Shown here: positions 27,797 to 37,257 of the stretch, piece by piece | Layout: each line of letters starts with the position of its first letter | Position numbering within the stretch: the stretch's first letter is position 1 | From: Bacteroides sp. Marseille-P3684 | Lineage (GTDB): Bacteria; Bacteroidota; Bacteroidia; Bacteroidales; Bacteroidaceae | NCBI RefSeq assembly: GCF_900291465.1 | Contig: NZ_LT985808.1 | Coordinates: 343,564-407,563 of the forward strand | DNA: 64,000 bases | Direction: 5' to 3' | The notes under the pieces: generated by a model | What the model was told of the DNA's origin: nothing | Seen by the model: the letters and a program-made list of their open reading frames with translations, nothing else | Database searches by the model: none | Translations under genes and position numbers: made by a program

Positions 27797-30700
27797 TTAA
27801 AAGCTAAGGCCCAACGACATCATCACCGAGCGCTGGAAGGGGTAGTCCAGACCGCGCTCTTCCTTGATGGTCGACAGGTAGAAGAGGTCGTTCATCGACA
27901 GGCGGACGTTGAAGGAAGAGGCACCGATGGTCTTCAGCCAGGGAGCCGTCTGGTTCTCATAGCCGAAGGAGAGCGTGGTGAGCTTCAGCGTGTTCTCGTC
28001 CTCGATGAAGCGGCTCGTCATGTGCGACTCCGAGAGGTCGTCGATGCGCTTGAACTTGGCATGGTCGCCGGGCTTCTGCCAACGGCCGTAGTAGGCACGC
28101 TTGTCCTGGTTGTACATCAGGTCAGACTCGGAGATGTTCTCCACCTTGTCAAACAGCGTCTGGCGGAAGGCCTGTCCGCCGTAGCGGTAGGAGAAGATGA
28201 GGTTCATCGAGAAGCCCTTCCAGTATGCCGAGGTGCCGAAGGTGCCTTCCACGTCGGGCGTGGTGTCACCGCAGACAACCTCGTCGGCAGTGTCCCACTC
28301 GAAGGTGTAGCTTCCGTCTTTCTTGATAAAGACCTCGTTACCGGTCATCGGGTCGATACCTGCCGAACGCACCGCCCACAACGCCGTGGGGCTGGCGCCG
28401 TCGTAGTAACGGCGGAGGGTGTACGCTTCTTCGTCACGGCCCTGTTCGTTGAGGTACTCCAGGTAGTTGCCCATGTCGTCGTAGCTGGTCTTCACGTGGT
28501 TCATGTTGGCAGTGAGGCTCCAGTTGTAGTCGTTGCCACGGAGCACGAAGTAGGTTGCCTGCCAGGTGAAGCCCTCGTTGTGCATCGTTCCGATGTTCAT
28601 CGGGCTGGTTGTCGTACCGGTCGAGGGAGGCAGGGAGATGGAGAGCAGCAACGGGTCAGTCGTCTTCGTGAAGTAGTCGAAGGTGAAGCGCAGGCGGTCG
28701 TCCATGAAAGCCAGGTCGATACCGATGTTCTGGTCGAGCGTACGCTGCCATTCGAGGTCCTTGTTACCCCACTGTCTGATGAGTGCGGCAAGACCGAAGG
28801 GGTTCTGGAACGCCGTGTAATAGTTGTAGACCGTGTTGGCACGCTTGGCGTCGAGGTTGCTGTTACCGGGGTTACCGAGTGAGTAGCGGAGCTTCATGTA
28901 GCTGATTACGTCCGATTCGGCAAGGAACTTCTCGTTGTGCACGTTCCATCCCAGACCGAAGGACCAGGTGGTCGAGAAGGGGTTGTTGATGCCGAACACC
29001 GAAGCACCGTCGGTACGGAGGTTCAAGTCGACTAGGTAACGCATGTCGTAGCCGTAGTTCAAGTTGAAGTAGTAGCTTGCCGTACGCGACTTCACCACCG
29101 TGGAGCTGGGCTTGCCACCGTCGGGGTAACCCATCGAGAAGTTCGGGTTGGAATACTGGTCGGACATGTAGCCCAGGGCGGAGAAGGCCTCCGCGTCGGA
29201 GTTGGACTCGGTGAACTGCATACCGCCGATCAGGTTGAGCATGTGGTTGCCGAAGGTGCGTCCGTAGGTCAGGTCGAGAGTACCGTCATAGGACGTGTCA
29301 CGCGAGCTGTTCTTCGCATACGTTCCGCGCTCCAGGCGGTCGGTCTCGGCGAACATTGTCTCTTCGGGCGAATGGAAGACGGTCGACTCGTTCTGCGCGA
29401 TGGTCACACCGAAGCGGCCACGCAGGCGCAGTTCTTCCAGGATGCGCCACTCGACCTGGAAGTTGTTGTTCAGCGAGAAGGTATTCGTCCGGTTGTAGCT
29501 CTTCTGGTTGAAGTCCCACAAGGGGTTGTAGGCGTACTCATAGCCGCTCAGGGTTGCCGTACGCTCGAAGTACTTGGTGATCTCACCGTTCTCGTTGTAT
29601 TTCGAATAGTAGGGGTTGGCGTTGACGAAGTTGCGGAATGCCACCGGCTCGGTGTCGCTCGTGTTGTAGTTGAGGTTCGTATTGTTCGAGAACGAGAGGC
29701 GGTCCACACGGTAGGTCAGGCGGATGTTTCCGTTGAGCGCATCCTTGCCCGAACCCTTCATGACACCCTGCGTGTTGCTGTAGTTCACGCCCACACCGTA
29801 GAGGAAGGCTGAGTCACCGCCGTCGACGTAGATGTTGTGCGTCTGGGTGAAGGCGGTGCGCAGCGGCTCATTGAGCCAGTAGGAGTCGAGTCCCTGCTCG
29901 ACCAGCTTGAGGCGGTTGTAGTAAATCTGGCGCTGGTCCTCGTCGATGATTTCGCCGTTCGCATCGAGGTTGTAGTCACCCGAGGCATAGCGTCCGGCAA
30001 GCTTCTCGTAGGCGAGCTTCTCGCGTGCGTTCATCATGTTATAGTCCGTCAGGTCCGCCCATGCCACCTGGTAGTTGCCGCTGTAGGAGAAGCGCAGCTT
30101 GCCCGGCTCGGGCTTCACCGTCTCGACTACCACAACGCCGTTGGCTGCCTTCGAACCGTAGATGGCGGTGGAGGCGGCATCCTTCAGGATGGTGATGCTT
30201 GCCACGCGGTCGATGTTGAGGTTGGTGATGGTCGTCAGGTCGCTCTCGAAACCGTCGAGGATGAAGAGCGGCTGGTTGGGGTCATATTCGTAGTCCGACT
30301 CCAGGTCGGTCAGGTTCGTCGTACCGCGGATGCTGATGTCCAGCGTGGCGTTCGGGTCCGCACCGCGGAGGTTGTTGTCCGTGATGACGAACGCCGGGTC
30401 GAGTGCCTGGAGGCTCTGGAGCACGTTCAGGTTTCCGACTTGCTTGAGTTCCTTGTTCGTGTAGGTCGCCATGGAGCCGGTGAAGCTCTCGGCATTACGG
30501 GTGTAGATACCCGTCACGACGGCTTCCTTCAGGTTGACCGCGTCCGACTCCAGGCGGACGGTAATGTCCTTGGTAATGCCCTTCACACGCACGGTCTGCG
30601 TCTTCATGCCGATGTAGGAGAACACGAGGTTGTGTACGCTCTCGGGGACAGAGATTTCAAAACGTCCGTTGACGTCGGTAGTCACGCCCATGCCTTTGCT

Positions 30701-30970
30701 GTGGGGGAGCGTCACGCTGACGCCCGGCAACGGGGCATCGGTGTCGTCGATGACTACGCCCCTGTAAATGACTTTCTTCTCCGGTGTCTGGCTCTCCGTT
30801 GTCTGTTGTTTACCTCCTCCCGCGGGAGTCTGCGCCATCGCGGGAAGCGCTGAAGCCACCAACAAGGCCATGGCGAGGCAACCGGGCTTCACGGCATGCG
30901 ACCAATGTTGGGAGAAGAAGCTTCGTGATGAATGAGTTGTTAAGGCGAACTTTTTCATGCTAGTCTTCAT
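27797..30970 (-). CDS. SusC/RagA-like TonB-linked outer membrane transporter
   Basis: 1057 residues. A basic N-terminal extension and long signal peptide end at ALPAMAQ, then come a carboxypeptidase-like regulatory domain (about 68-150, YRGVVIDDTDAPLPGVSVTL), a plug domain with the SusC signature (ASITILKDAASTAIYGSKAA) and a 22-strand-type barrel ending in LGLSF. An ATG at 30958 is an alternative start. It pairs with the SusD gene at 26245 and heads a leftward operon with DUF4843, PKD-like and thioredoxin genes. There are no glycoside hydrolases in the operon, so the substrate may be something other than a glycan, such as a peptide or glycopeptide. Confidence 0.94.
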   Translation of the reverse strand: MKTSMKKFALTTHSSRSFFSQHWSHAVKPGCLAMALLVASALPAMAQTPAGGGKQQTTESQTPEKKVIYRGVVIDDTDAPLPGVSVTLPHSKGMGVTTDVNGRFEISVPESVHNLVFSYIGMKTQTVRVKGITKDITVRLESDAVNLKEAVVTGIYTRNAESFTGSMATYTNKELKQVGNLNVLQSLQALDPAFVITDNNLRGADPNATLDISIRGTTNLTDLESDYEYDPNQPLFILDGFESDLTTITNLNIDRVASITILKDAASTAIYGSKAANGVVVVETVKPEPGKLRFSYSGNYQVAWADLTDYNMMNAREKLAYEKLAGRYASGDYNLDANGEIIDEDQRQIYYNRLKLVEQGLDSYWLNEPLRTAFTQTHNIYVDGGDSAFLYGVGVNYSNTQGVMKGSGKDALNGNIRLTYRVDRLSFSNNTNLNYNTSDTEPVAFRNFVNANPYYSKYNENGEITKYFERTATLSGYEYAYNPLWDFNQKSYNRTNTFSLNNNFQVEWRILEELRLRGRFGVTIAQNESTVFHSPEETMFAETDRLERGTYAKNSSRDTSYDGTLDLTYGRTFGNHMLNLIGGMQFTESNSDAEAFSALGYMSDQYSNPNFSMGYPDGGKPSSTVVKSRTASYYFNLNYGYDMRYLVDLNLRTDGASVFGINNPFSTTWSFGLGWNVHNEKFLAESDVISYMKLRYSLGNPGNSNLDAKRANTVYNYYTAFQNPFGLAALIRQWGNKDLEWQRTLDQNIGIDLAFMDDRLRFTFDYFTKTTDPLLLSISLPPSTGTTTSPMNIGTMHNEGFTWQATYFVLRGNDYNWSLTANMNHVKTSYDDMGNYLEYLNEQGRDEEAYTLRRYYDGASPTALWAVRSAGIDPMTGNEVFIKKDGSYTFEWDTADEVVCGDTTPDVEGTFGTSAYWKGFSMNLIFSYRYGGQAFRQTLFDKVENISESDLMYNQDKRAYYGRWQKPGDHAKFKRIDDLSESHMTSRFIEDENTLKLTTLSFGYENQTAPWLKTIGASSFNVRLSMNDLFYLSTIKEERGLDYPFQRSVMMSLGLSF

Positions 30971-31201
30971 TTGTTATTTTAGTTAGACCGATGTAGGCTC
31001 AAGCTTTCATACGGCCCTTGTGTTTGTGCGTGTGTCTGTGTTGGGCAGGAAGCGGAAGACTCTCTCGAAACCGGCTCGGGAAATATCCGTAGAAACGCGT
31101 CTGCGGACCGGTAAAAAGATGTTCCTTCTTTATAAACTGTTTTTATATCTATTTCTACATAAATAATATACAGTTTATATTCATTAATCTTCTAGCGGCG
31201 A

Positions 31202-31231
31202 CAAAGATAGCGATTCAAGAATAAAAAACAA
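31202..31231 (-). promoter_or_regulatory. Promoter of the SusC operon
   Basis: On the minus strand TATCTTTG (31202-31209) is preceded by TTG (31229-31231) with a 19 bp gap. This leaves a leader of about 230 nt before susC containing an inverted repeat (ataaactg and cagtttat, about 31132-31174). Confidence 0.6.
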
Positions 31232-31353
31232 TAGTTTACTTTATATTTCAAAATAAACTTACTCACAAAAGTTAGAAACCGCAACCATTTGTCATCCCGG
31301 GTGAGCAAAAGTGACACTGCCGCCGCAGCCGTCGTCCGCCGGACACAAATAAA

Positions 31354-31401
31354 GCGGGTGGCATCCCCGGATACGGAATACCGTACCAGGGTGCCACCCG
31401 C
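31354..31401 (-). terminator. Terminator of the cydAB operon
   Basis: gcgggtggca (31354-31363) pairs with tgccacccgc (31392-31401). On the minus strand the stem is followed by tttatttg. It lies 40 bp after the cydB stop. Confidence 0.75.
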
Positions 31402-31440
31402 GTCTTATTCTAAGAGATCTAGCTAAGTCGTGAAATGCGC

Positions 31441-32589
31441 TTAATAGGCGTGGTCATCGTTCTTCAGCTCCTCGCGCGTGATGGGCTTGCGCTCCAGGGC
31501 ACGCCAGGCATAGAAGATATACGCCAGCACGAAGGGGATGAGGATGGACACGTACGCCATCACTTCCAGCGTGAAGGGGCTGGAGCAGCTGTTGGCGATG
31601 GTGAGCGAGCTTTGCAGGTCTGCCACTGAAGGATAGTAGGCAGTGTTGTTGTAGCCTGCGCAGAGCAACAGGGCGGTCACCGTGAGCACCGTGCCGATGC
31701 CGGCGAACCAGATGCTCTGACGGGGCGTCCGTGAGAACACGCCCTTGACGATGCCCCACAGCACCAGCACCACTCCCACGAGGAACACTGCCAGCACGGC
31801 AGGCATCGCGAGGAAGTTGTTCAGGTACTTCAGCGGCTCCATGTAGACTTCCTGGGTCGTGGGGTCCACGGCGAAGCCTGCGCTGACGAGTGTCCGGATG
31901 ACGAAAGCCAGGAAGAACACCAGGAAGGCGAGCGCGTCGCCGAACAGACGGCGGCGGCAACGGGCGATGACGGTGTCGTCAGCAATACGGTTGAGGAAGT
32001 AGAGTCCGCCAAGGACACGCGAGAGGTAGTAGACGGCGATGCCGAGCACCCAGTTCCAGATGTTGAACAGGATGTCGATGCCATGCCATCCGTTCGCCCA
32101 GCGGCTGATGACGGGCATGGAGAGGTCGCTCATGTTGCCCTTGTCGACGATGAAGTTCGAGCCCGTGAAGAAGGTAGCGACGGCGGCACCGAGCAACAAC
32201 GGACCCAGGATGCCGTTGAGCACGAGGAAGCACTGGTAGGTCTTCTTGCCGAGCAGGTTGCCCAGGCTCGCCTGGAACTCATAGGACACCGCCTGGAGCA
32301 CGAAGCTGAACAGGATAATCATCCACGCCCAGTAGGCACCGCCGAAGCTGGTGCTGTAGAACAGGGGGAAGGAAGCGAAGAAGGCGCCGCCGAAAGTGAC
32401 CAGTGTGGTGAAGGTGAACTCCCACTTACGGCCCGTGGCATTGATGAGCAATGCACGCTCTTCGTCGGTTTTGCCCAACTGGAAAATCAGGGAGTTGCCG
32501 CCCTGGACAAAGAGCAGGAACACCAGCAGTCCGCCCAACAGGGAGATGAGGAACCACCAATAATGTTGAAGTAAGCTATATGTTTCCAT
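31441..32589 (-). CDS. cydB: Cytochrome bd quinol oxidase subunit II
   Basis: 382-residue integral membrane protein with about eight hydrophobic spans, starting METYSLLQHYWWFLISLLGGLLVFLLFVQGG (start 32589 chosen over upstream in-frame ATG). It partners CydA in the oxygen-reducing bd oxidase that lets Bacteroidales respire trace O2 and lower local oxygen. It lies downstream of cydA with a gap of about 100 bp and ends before a clear terminator. Confidence 0.93.
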   Translation of the reverse strand: METYSLLQHYWWFLISLLGGLLVFLLFVQGGNSLIFQLGKTDEERALLINATGRKWEFTFTTLVTFGGAFFASFPLFYSTSFGGAYWAWMIILFSFVLQAVSYEFQASLGNLLGKKTYQCFLVLNGILGPLLLGAAVATFFTGSNFIVDKGNMSDLSMPVISRWANGWHGIDILFNIWNWVLGIAVYYLSRVLGGLYFLNRIADDTVIARCRRRLFGDALAFLVFFLAFVIRTLVSAGFAVDPTTQEVYMEPLKYLNNFLAMPAVLAVFLVGVVLVLWGIVKGVFSRTPRQSIWFAGIGTVLTVTALLLCAGYNNTAYYPSVADLQSSLTIANSCSSPFTLEVMAYVSILIPFVLAYIFYAWRALERKPITREELKNDDHAY

Positions 32590-32691
32590 TGATATTGTTT
32601 GATTGGACAACCGGGCACCGGCGGCAGGTCCTGCGGGGACCAATCAGGTGCCGGAGCCGGCTGAACGGTTTGTAGATATGTGTGTGAATAC

Positions 32692-34257
32692 TCAGTCTTC
32701 CATGCCCTCCGGACCCTTGCGGATGATGCGCAGCGAAATGCCGATGCCGGCAATCAGCAGGATGGTGAACACGGCGAGGAAGAGGAAGAAGGTGGTCTGC
32801 ACGGAGTAGGTCGGTACCGACGAGATGGCGGCATTCACCGGCAGAAGGTCCTGAATCGCCCACGGCTGGCGTCCGGTCTCTGCCACTATCCAGCCTGCCT
32901 GTCCGGCGAGATGGCCCAGGATGATGGTGAAGAGGGCAATCCACTGCATCCAGCGCATGGAGGCAAGACGGTTCTTATAGGCGAGGAAGAGCACCACGGC
33001 AAAGAACAGGATGAAGTAGCATCCCAGACCCACCATGACACGGAAGGCGTAGAAGTTGAGGGGCACGTTGGGCACCAGCTCGGCGGGCTCGTTGATGTAG
33101 CCGTAGCCCAGGTATTTCACATTGCTCTGCAGACGGGGCAGGATGGAGTCTGCCGCCTGCTGGTCGCCGTTCTGCTTGGCAGTACGGTAGGCGTCGAGTG
33201 CGCTGAGAGCTTCGCGTCCGGCAGCCATCTTCTCGGCAGCCGAGAGAGCCACCGTCCCGTCGGGCTGGGTGTATCCGCCGGCAATGACCTCGTTGATGCC
33301 GGGGACATAGCCGTCCAGGCTGCGGGTGGAGAGGAAGGACAGCGCGTAGGGTATCTTGATTTCGAAGAGGAAGGGTTCCTTGCCGTCGTCATAACGTTCC
33401 TTCGCGGGATTGAGCAGACCGATGGCGGTGAGTCCCTGCTCCGTGCCGCCATTGTAGAGTCCCTCGATGGCAGCCAGCTTCATGGGCTGCTTCTGTGCCA
33501 CGTGATAGCCCGAGGTGTCGCCCGTGAATGCCACTACCAGCGCGGAGAAGAGTCCGAAGGCGGAAGCAATCTTGATGCTCGACAACGCCATGCGCTCGTG
33601 GCGCTTCTTCAGCAGGAACCAGCAGGAGATGCCGACGACAAACACGGCGCCGAGCACCCAGCCGCTCAACACGGTGTGGCAGAACTTGACCACAGCCACG
33701 TCAGAGAACGCCACTTCCCAGAAGCTGCCTGCGGACTGCATCTCGTTGCGCATCGTGTCGGGGTTGAACGTCATGCCCACCGGGTTCTGCATCCATGAGT
33801 TTGCCACCAGAATCCACCAGGCGGAGATGGCGGCACCGGCACCCGTCAGCCACGTCGAGACAAGGTGGAGACGTTTGCTCACGCGTCCCCATCCGAAGAA
33901 CATGATGGCGACAAAGGTGGCTTCGAGGAAGAAGGCGAGGATGCCCTCGATGGCAAGCGGCGCTCCGAAGATATCGCCCACAAACCAGGAGTAGTTGCTC
34001 CAGTTGGTTCCGAACTCAAACTCCAGAATCAGTCCCGTAGCGACACCGATGACGAAGTTGATGCCGAAGAGTTTCATCCAGAACTTGGTCGTGTGTTTCC
34101 AGAACTCATTGCCCGTTCTGACATAGAGTGTTTCCATGATGCCCATCAGCAATGCCAGCCCCAATGTGAGTGGCACGAACAGCCAGTGGTACATCGCCGT
34201 CAGGGCGAACTGCGCCCGTGACCAGTCGATCAGAGAAGTGTTGATTTGTTCTAACAT
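32692..34257 (-). CDS. cydA: Cytochrome bd quinol oxidase subunit I
   Basis: 521 residues, the normal length. MYHWLFVPLTLGLALLMGIM carries the haem-ligand His near residue 23. WILVANSWMQNPVGM (the family QNPVG motif), a quinol-loop region between the middle spans and the C-terminal haem segment GRQPWAIQDLLP are present. The subunit binds three haems and oxidises quinol while reducing O2 to water in the cytoplasmic membrane. Confidence 0.96.
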   Translation of the reverse strand: MLEQINTSLIDWSRAQFALTAMYHWLFVPLTLGLALLMGIMETLYVRTGNEFWKHTTKFWMKLFGINFVIGVATGLILEFEFGTNWSNYSWFVGDIFGAPLAIEGILAFFLEATFVAIMFFGWGRVSKRLHLVSTWLTGAGAAISAWWILVANSWMQNPVGMTFNPDTMRNEMQSAGSFWEVAFSDVAVVKFCHTVLSGWVLGAVFVVGISCWFLLKKRHERMALSSIKIASAFGLFSALVVAFTGDTSGYHVAQKQPMKLAAIEGLYNGGTEQGLTAIGLLNPAKERYDDGKEPFLFEIKIPYALSFLSTRSLDGYVPGINEVIAGGYTQPDGTVALSAAEKMAAGREALSALDAYRTAKQNGDQQAADSILPRLQSNVKYLGYGYINEPAELVPNVPLNFYAFRVMVGLGCYFILFFAVVLFLAYKNRLASMRWMQWIALFTIILGHLAGQAGWIVAETGRQPWAIQDLLPVNAAISSVPTYSVQTTFFLFLAVFTILLIAGIGISLRIIRKGPEGMED

Positions 34258-34293
34258 GCTTAATGAAAGATTAGGTTAAACTTATTGTTGGAA

Positions 34294-34325
34294 CAAAAAT
34301 AAGTATTAATATGTAACTGCTCCAA
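34294..34325 (-). promoter_or_regulatory. Promoter of cydAB
   Basis: On the minus strand TATTTTTG (34294-34301) matches the -7 box, with TTG about 21 bp upstream. It sits 37 bp before the cydA ATG. Confidence 0.5.
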
Positions 34326-34479
34326 GAATCCGGGAAAAATTTATGCTCCTGAGGCAAAATAATTCTGCCGCATTGACATTTCAGCGAAAAGAGAGGGGAA
34401 AAAGCGGATGATTCCGTGCAGGTAAATGACAAGAAGGGGGGAATCCGGTTTTGTAAAAACGGGGAGGGCACGCCGGCAT

Positions 34480-35082
34480 TCAGAGGTCAAGCGAGAGCTG
34501 GGCGTCGCCCAGGAGGTTGAAGGTGCGGCGGTGGTAGGGGGAGGGTCCGTACTGACGGATGGCGGCACGGTGTGCCTTGGTGGGGTAGCCCTTGTTGCGG
34601 TCCCAGGCATACACGGGGTACTGCTCGTGGAGACGGTTCATGTAGTCGTCGCGGTAGGTCTTGGCAAGGATGGACGCCGCAGCGATGGACATGTACTTCC
34701 CGTCGCCCTTCACCACCGTGGTGTGGGGCGTGTCGCCGTAGGGCATGAAGCGGTTGCCGTCGATGAGCAGGTGCTGGGGACGGACGGACAGCCCGTCGAG
34801 TGCGCGGTGCATGGCGAGAAAGGAGGCACGGAGGATGTTCAGTTCGTCGATTTCCTCGGGCGACACCACGCCCACTGCCCACGCCACGGCTTCGCGCTCG
34901 ATGACTTCGCGCAGGGCATAACGCCGGTGCTCGGTGAGCTGCTTGGAGTCATTGAGCCACTCGTTCTCGAAGTCCGCCGGCAGAATCACTGCCGCCGCAT
35001 AGACCGCACCCGCCAGACATCCGCGTCCGGCTTCGTCGCAGCCTGCTTCGACCAGGTCTCTATTATAATAAGGTAATAGCAT
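34480..35082 (-). CDS. rnhB: Ribonuclease HII
   Basis: 200 residues. The catalytic start [21 protein letters not shown], the [14 protein letters not shown] segment, LLIDGNRF and [13 protein letters not shown] are all characteristic of RNase HII, which removes RNA from RNA-DNA hybrids and single misincorporated ribonucleotides. It is a complete cytoplasmic protein of normal length. A large inverted repeat lies upstream. Confidence 0.95.
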   Translation of the reverse strand: MLLPYYNRDLVEAGCDEAGRGCLAGAVYAAAVILPADFENEWLNDSKQLTEHRRYALREVIEREAVAWAVGVVSPEEIDELNILRASFLAMHRALDGLSVRPQHLLIDGNRFMPYGDTPHTTVVKGDGKYMSIAAASILAKTYRDDYMNRLHEQYPVYAWDRNKGYPTKAHRAAIRQYGPSPYHRRTFNLLGDAQLSLDL

Positions 35083-35109
35083 GGCAGGAAAGAGACTTTT
35101 TTAATTGAC

Positions 35110-35194
35110 AATTGACAATGGACAATTACGCCTTGCACGAGCAGGACACAGGAAATCCACCCGCAGGATAATTGTCAATTGTCCATTGTCAATT
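35110..35194. repeat. Inverted repeat of the dispersed aattgacaatggacaatt element
   Basis: aattgacaatggacaatt at 35110-35127 has its perfect 18 bp reverse complement at 35177-35194, and partial copies flank both arms. The same word occurs in tandem at 987-1020. It lies between two leftward genes and could form a hairpin in the transcript. Confidence 0.85.
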
Positions 35195-35202
35195 ATCAAT
35201 TG

Positions 35203-35715
35203 TCAGAAGCTGTATCCCAGACGGATGAAGAAGCCGTTGAGCTTGCTGTCCACATTCTTGATGCAGTTGGTCAGACCGAACTCATAGCCCAGCTTGAGGG
35301 AGAACTCGCGGTAGTTCGCCTTCGCGCCCACATCGATGCCCAGGTTCACGGTGTTCGTGCTCTTGGCATCGTCGTCGAGCACCATGAGGGCGAGTGTCGG
35401 ACCGGCAAGCAAGCCCACCTTGCCTTCTCCGTAGTCGGCGAAGTTCCAGATGGCGTCGGCGTTCACTTCAATGAAACCCGGGTCCCAGCCGTCATAGCCC
35501 TTGGTCGTAAAGGCAACGCCTGCCGACCAGTCGAACATGTCGGTCATCGGGGCAGTATAGTCCATTCCGAAGTTAAGAAATTTCATCTCTGAGTCAGGGT
35601 TTACACCTGATGTGTTGATGTTGGCATAGTTCATACCATACCAAACCGTAAAGTTCTGTGCGCTGGCGCAGACAGCCATCACGCAAAGACAAAGCGTCAG
35701 AAATAACTTTTTCAT
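35203..35715 (-). CDS. Small outer membrane beta-barrel protein
   Basis: About 170 residues with a signal peptide (MKKLFLTLCLCVMAVCASAQ) and alternating strand pattern (NFTVWYGMNYANINTSG, SLKLGYEFGL), ending in aromatic RLGYSF as outer membrane barrels do. It belongs to the general PorT/OmpW-like beta-barrel group. No specific function can be assigned. Confidence 0.75.
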   Translation of the reverse strand: MKKLFLTLCLCVMAVCASAQNFTVWYGMNYANINTSGVNPDSEMKFLNFGMDYTAPMTDMFDWSAGVAFTTKGYDGWDPGFIEVNADAIWNFADYGEGKVGLLAGPTLALMVLDDDAKSTNTVNLGIDVGAKANYREFSLKLGYEFGLTNCIKNVDSKLNGFFIRLGYSF

Positions 35716-36003
35716 AATCATTTCGTTTTAAAGGGTTAATAATCAAGGCCATGCGGAGCTTCCGTGCCGGAAACACGTCCGTCCGTCAGCCGCTTGCCTT
35801 CCGACACACGTGCCGGATGAAATCAAAAGTAAGTATTTTTATACGCTTACGGACATGCAAGCAGTTAATATTGGTTAAGTTGCCCTTCCGTATGACAACC
35901 GGGGCACACCGGAGGCAGCCTTCCGACGAGAGCGAAGGCACGGCATTTGCCAAGAAAAGTCGTAATTTTGCAGCCTCATCGACACACTTCAGACAAGACC
36001 ATC

Positions 36004-36291
36004 ATGTTCACAGTCATCGGATGCATGCTGGCAGGCATGATTGCAGGCAGCCTGCTCAGCCGACGCCGGGTGCCGGGCATACAGGGCACCGTCAACCTGC
36101 TCATCTGGCTCCTGCTCTTCCTCCTCGGATGGGAGGCGGGCAGCAACCGTCAGCTCATCGACGCCCTCCCCCGGCTGGGAGGCGAGGCACTGCTCCTCTC
36201 CACGGCAGCTACCCTGGGCAGCGCGGTGGCGGCAGCCCTGCTCCTGCGCTGCGTCCGCCGGAAGGGAAGAAAGGAGGAACACGGCTCATGA
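36004..36291 (+). CDS. LysO-type exporter, N-terminal half
   Basis: 95 residues with three hydrophobic segments (MFTVIGCMLAGMIAGSLLS, NLLIWLLLFLLGWEAG, LLLSTAATLGSAVAAALLL). This corresponds to the N-terminal part of the LysO lysine exporter family, which many Bacteroidota encode as two adjacent genes. The stop overlaps the start of the next gene (ATGA), indicating coupled translation. Substrate, lysine or a related amino acid, is inferred from family. Confidence 0.75.
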   Translation: MFTVIGCMLAGMIAGSLLSRRRVPGIQGTVNLLIWLLLFLLGWEAGSNRQLIDALPRLGGEALLLSTAATLGSAVAAALLLRCVRRKGRKEEHGS

Positions 36292-36890
36292 AAGGCAGTC
36301 TCCTCATCATCGGGTTCTTCGTCCTGGGCATCATCGTCGGGCGCAGCACGGGCCTGCCGACGGCATGGTCGCTTGCCGACGTCAGCTTCACCGCGCTCTG
36401 CCTGCTCATGGCAGCGGTGGGCTTCAGCATCGGGCACGACCCTTCCGCCCTCTCCCGCTTCCGCCGGCTCAACCCCCGCCTCGCCCTGCTCCCGCTCTGC
36501 ACCATCGGCGGCACCCTGACGGCATGCGCCCTGGCGAGCCTCCTCACGCCCCACTCCGTGGCGGAAGGCATGGCGGTGGGCGCGGGCTTCGGCTACTACT
36601 CCCTTTCGGGCATACTCATCACGGGCAGCAAAGGGGCTGAGCTGGGCACGGTCGCCCTGCTGTCAAACATCATCCGTGAGCTGCTCACCCTGCTGGGCGC
36701 GCCCCTGCTGGCACGTTGGTTCGGAAGCCTTGCTCCCATTGCGGCAGGCGGAGCGACGACGGCGGACACGACCCTGCCCGTCATCACCCGTACGTGTGGC
36801 GACGAACTGGCGGTGGTCTCCATCTACCACGGCATGGTGGTCGACTTCAGTGTCCCCTTCCTCGTGACCTTCTTCTGCTCGCTGGGCTGA
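36288..36890 (+). CDS. LysO-type exporter, C-terminal half
   Basis: 200 residues with about six hydrophobic spans and the family segment GFGYYSLSGILITGSKGAELG, then DTTLPVITRTCGDELAVVSI, both typical of the LysO C-terminal domain. It overlaps the preceding gene by 4 bp. Together the two proteins should form one inner-membrane amino acid exporter. A 22 bp-period array starts 45 bp after its stop. Confidence 0.82.
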   Translation: MKGSLLIIGFFVLGIIVGRSTGLPTAWSLADVSFTALCLLMAAVGFSIGHDPSALSRFRRLNPRLALLPLCTIGGTLTACALASLLTPHSVAEGMAVGAGFGYYSLSGILITGSKGAELGTVALLSNIIRELLTLLGAPLLARWFGSLAPIAAGGATTADTTLPVITRTCGDELAVVSIYHGMVVDFSVPFLVTFFCSLG

Positions 36891-36935
36891 CGCCGAAAAA
36901 GCCTTATAAATTTTCTTCCAGCGGAAGCCGCCTGC

Positions 36936-37017
36936 GGTGCGGACCTGTCGCCACGTTCGTACGGACGCGTCCGCAGCACCGTACGGACGTGTCCGCACGC
37001 TCGTACCGACGCGTCCG
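36936..37017. repeat. 22 bp-period dyad array D (CGTACGGACGCGTCCG type)
   Basis: Units at 36936 (diverged), 36958 (CGTACGGACGCGTCCG), 36980 (CGTACGGACGTGTCCG) and 37002 (CGTACCGACGCGTCCG) are exactly 22 bp apart. The array ends ccgtacgaagc, the reverse complement of its beginning, as in array A. It lies in the convergent gap between the LysO gene and sufS. Confidence 0.88.
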
Positions 37018-37150
37018 TACGAAGCTCGGAACAGGTCGTTTGCAACCTGTTGACAGTCAGACGTCTGCAAAACGTCCTTTCCGGAGCCGGAAGCGTGCAA
37101 GGGATTTTCCGATTTTTCAACAGACGGGCACTGCCGTACCCGCAAAAGAG

Positions 37151-37212
37151 AGAGGCGCGGAGACACCGGGGAAACAGGGTTCAAGCCCTGTCCGCAGTGT
37201 CTTCGTGCCTCT
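37151..37212. terminator. Long structured hairpin in a convergent gap, possible terminator
   Basis: agaggcgcggagacac (37151-37166) pairs with gtgtcttcgtgcctct (37197-37212) over 16 positions (three G-U pairs). Inside is a second hairpin, acaggg (37174-37179) with ccctgt (37186-37191), whose loop ttcaag resembles a tRNA T-loop. It may end transcription from both sides; a small structured RNA is possible. Confidence 0.5.
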
Positions 37213-37257
37213 ATGCTGGTCCGACGGACGCACGGTTGCGCGCCGACGGGGGTACTG

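Noticed and set aside
37151-37212. tRNA gene
   Set aside because: Only a T-arm-like hairpin is present; there is no D-arm, anticodon arm or standard acceptor.
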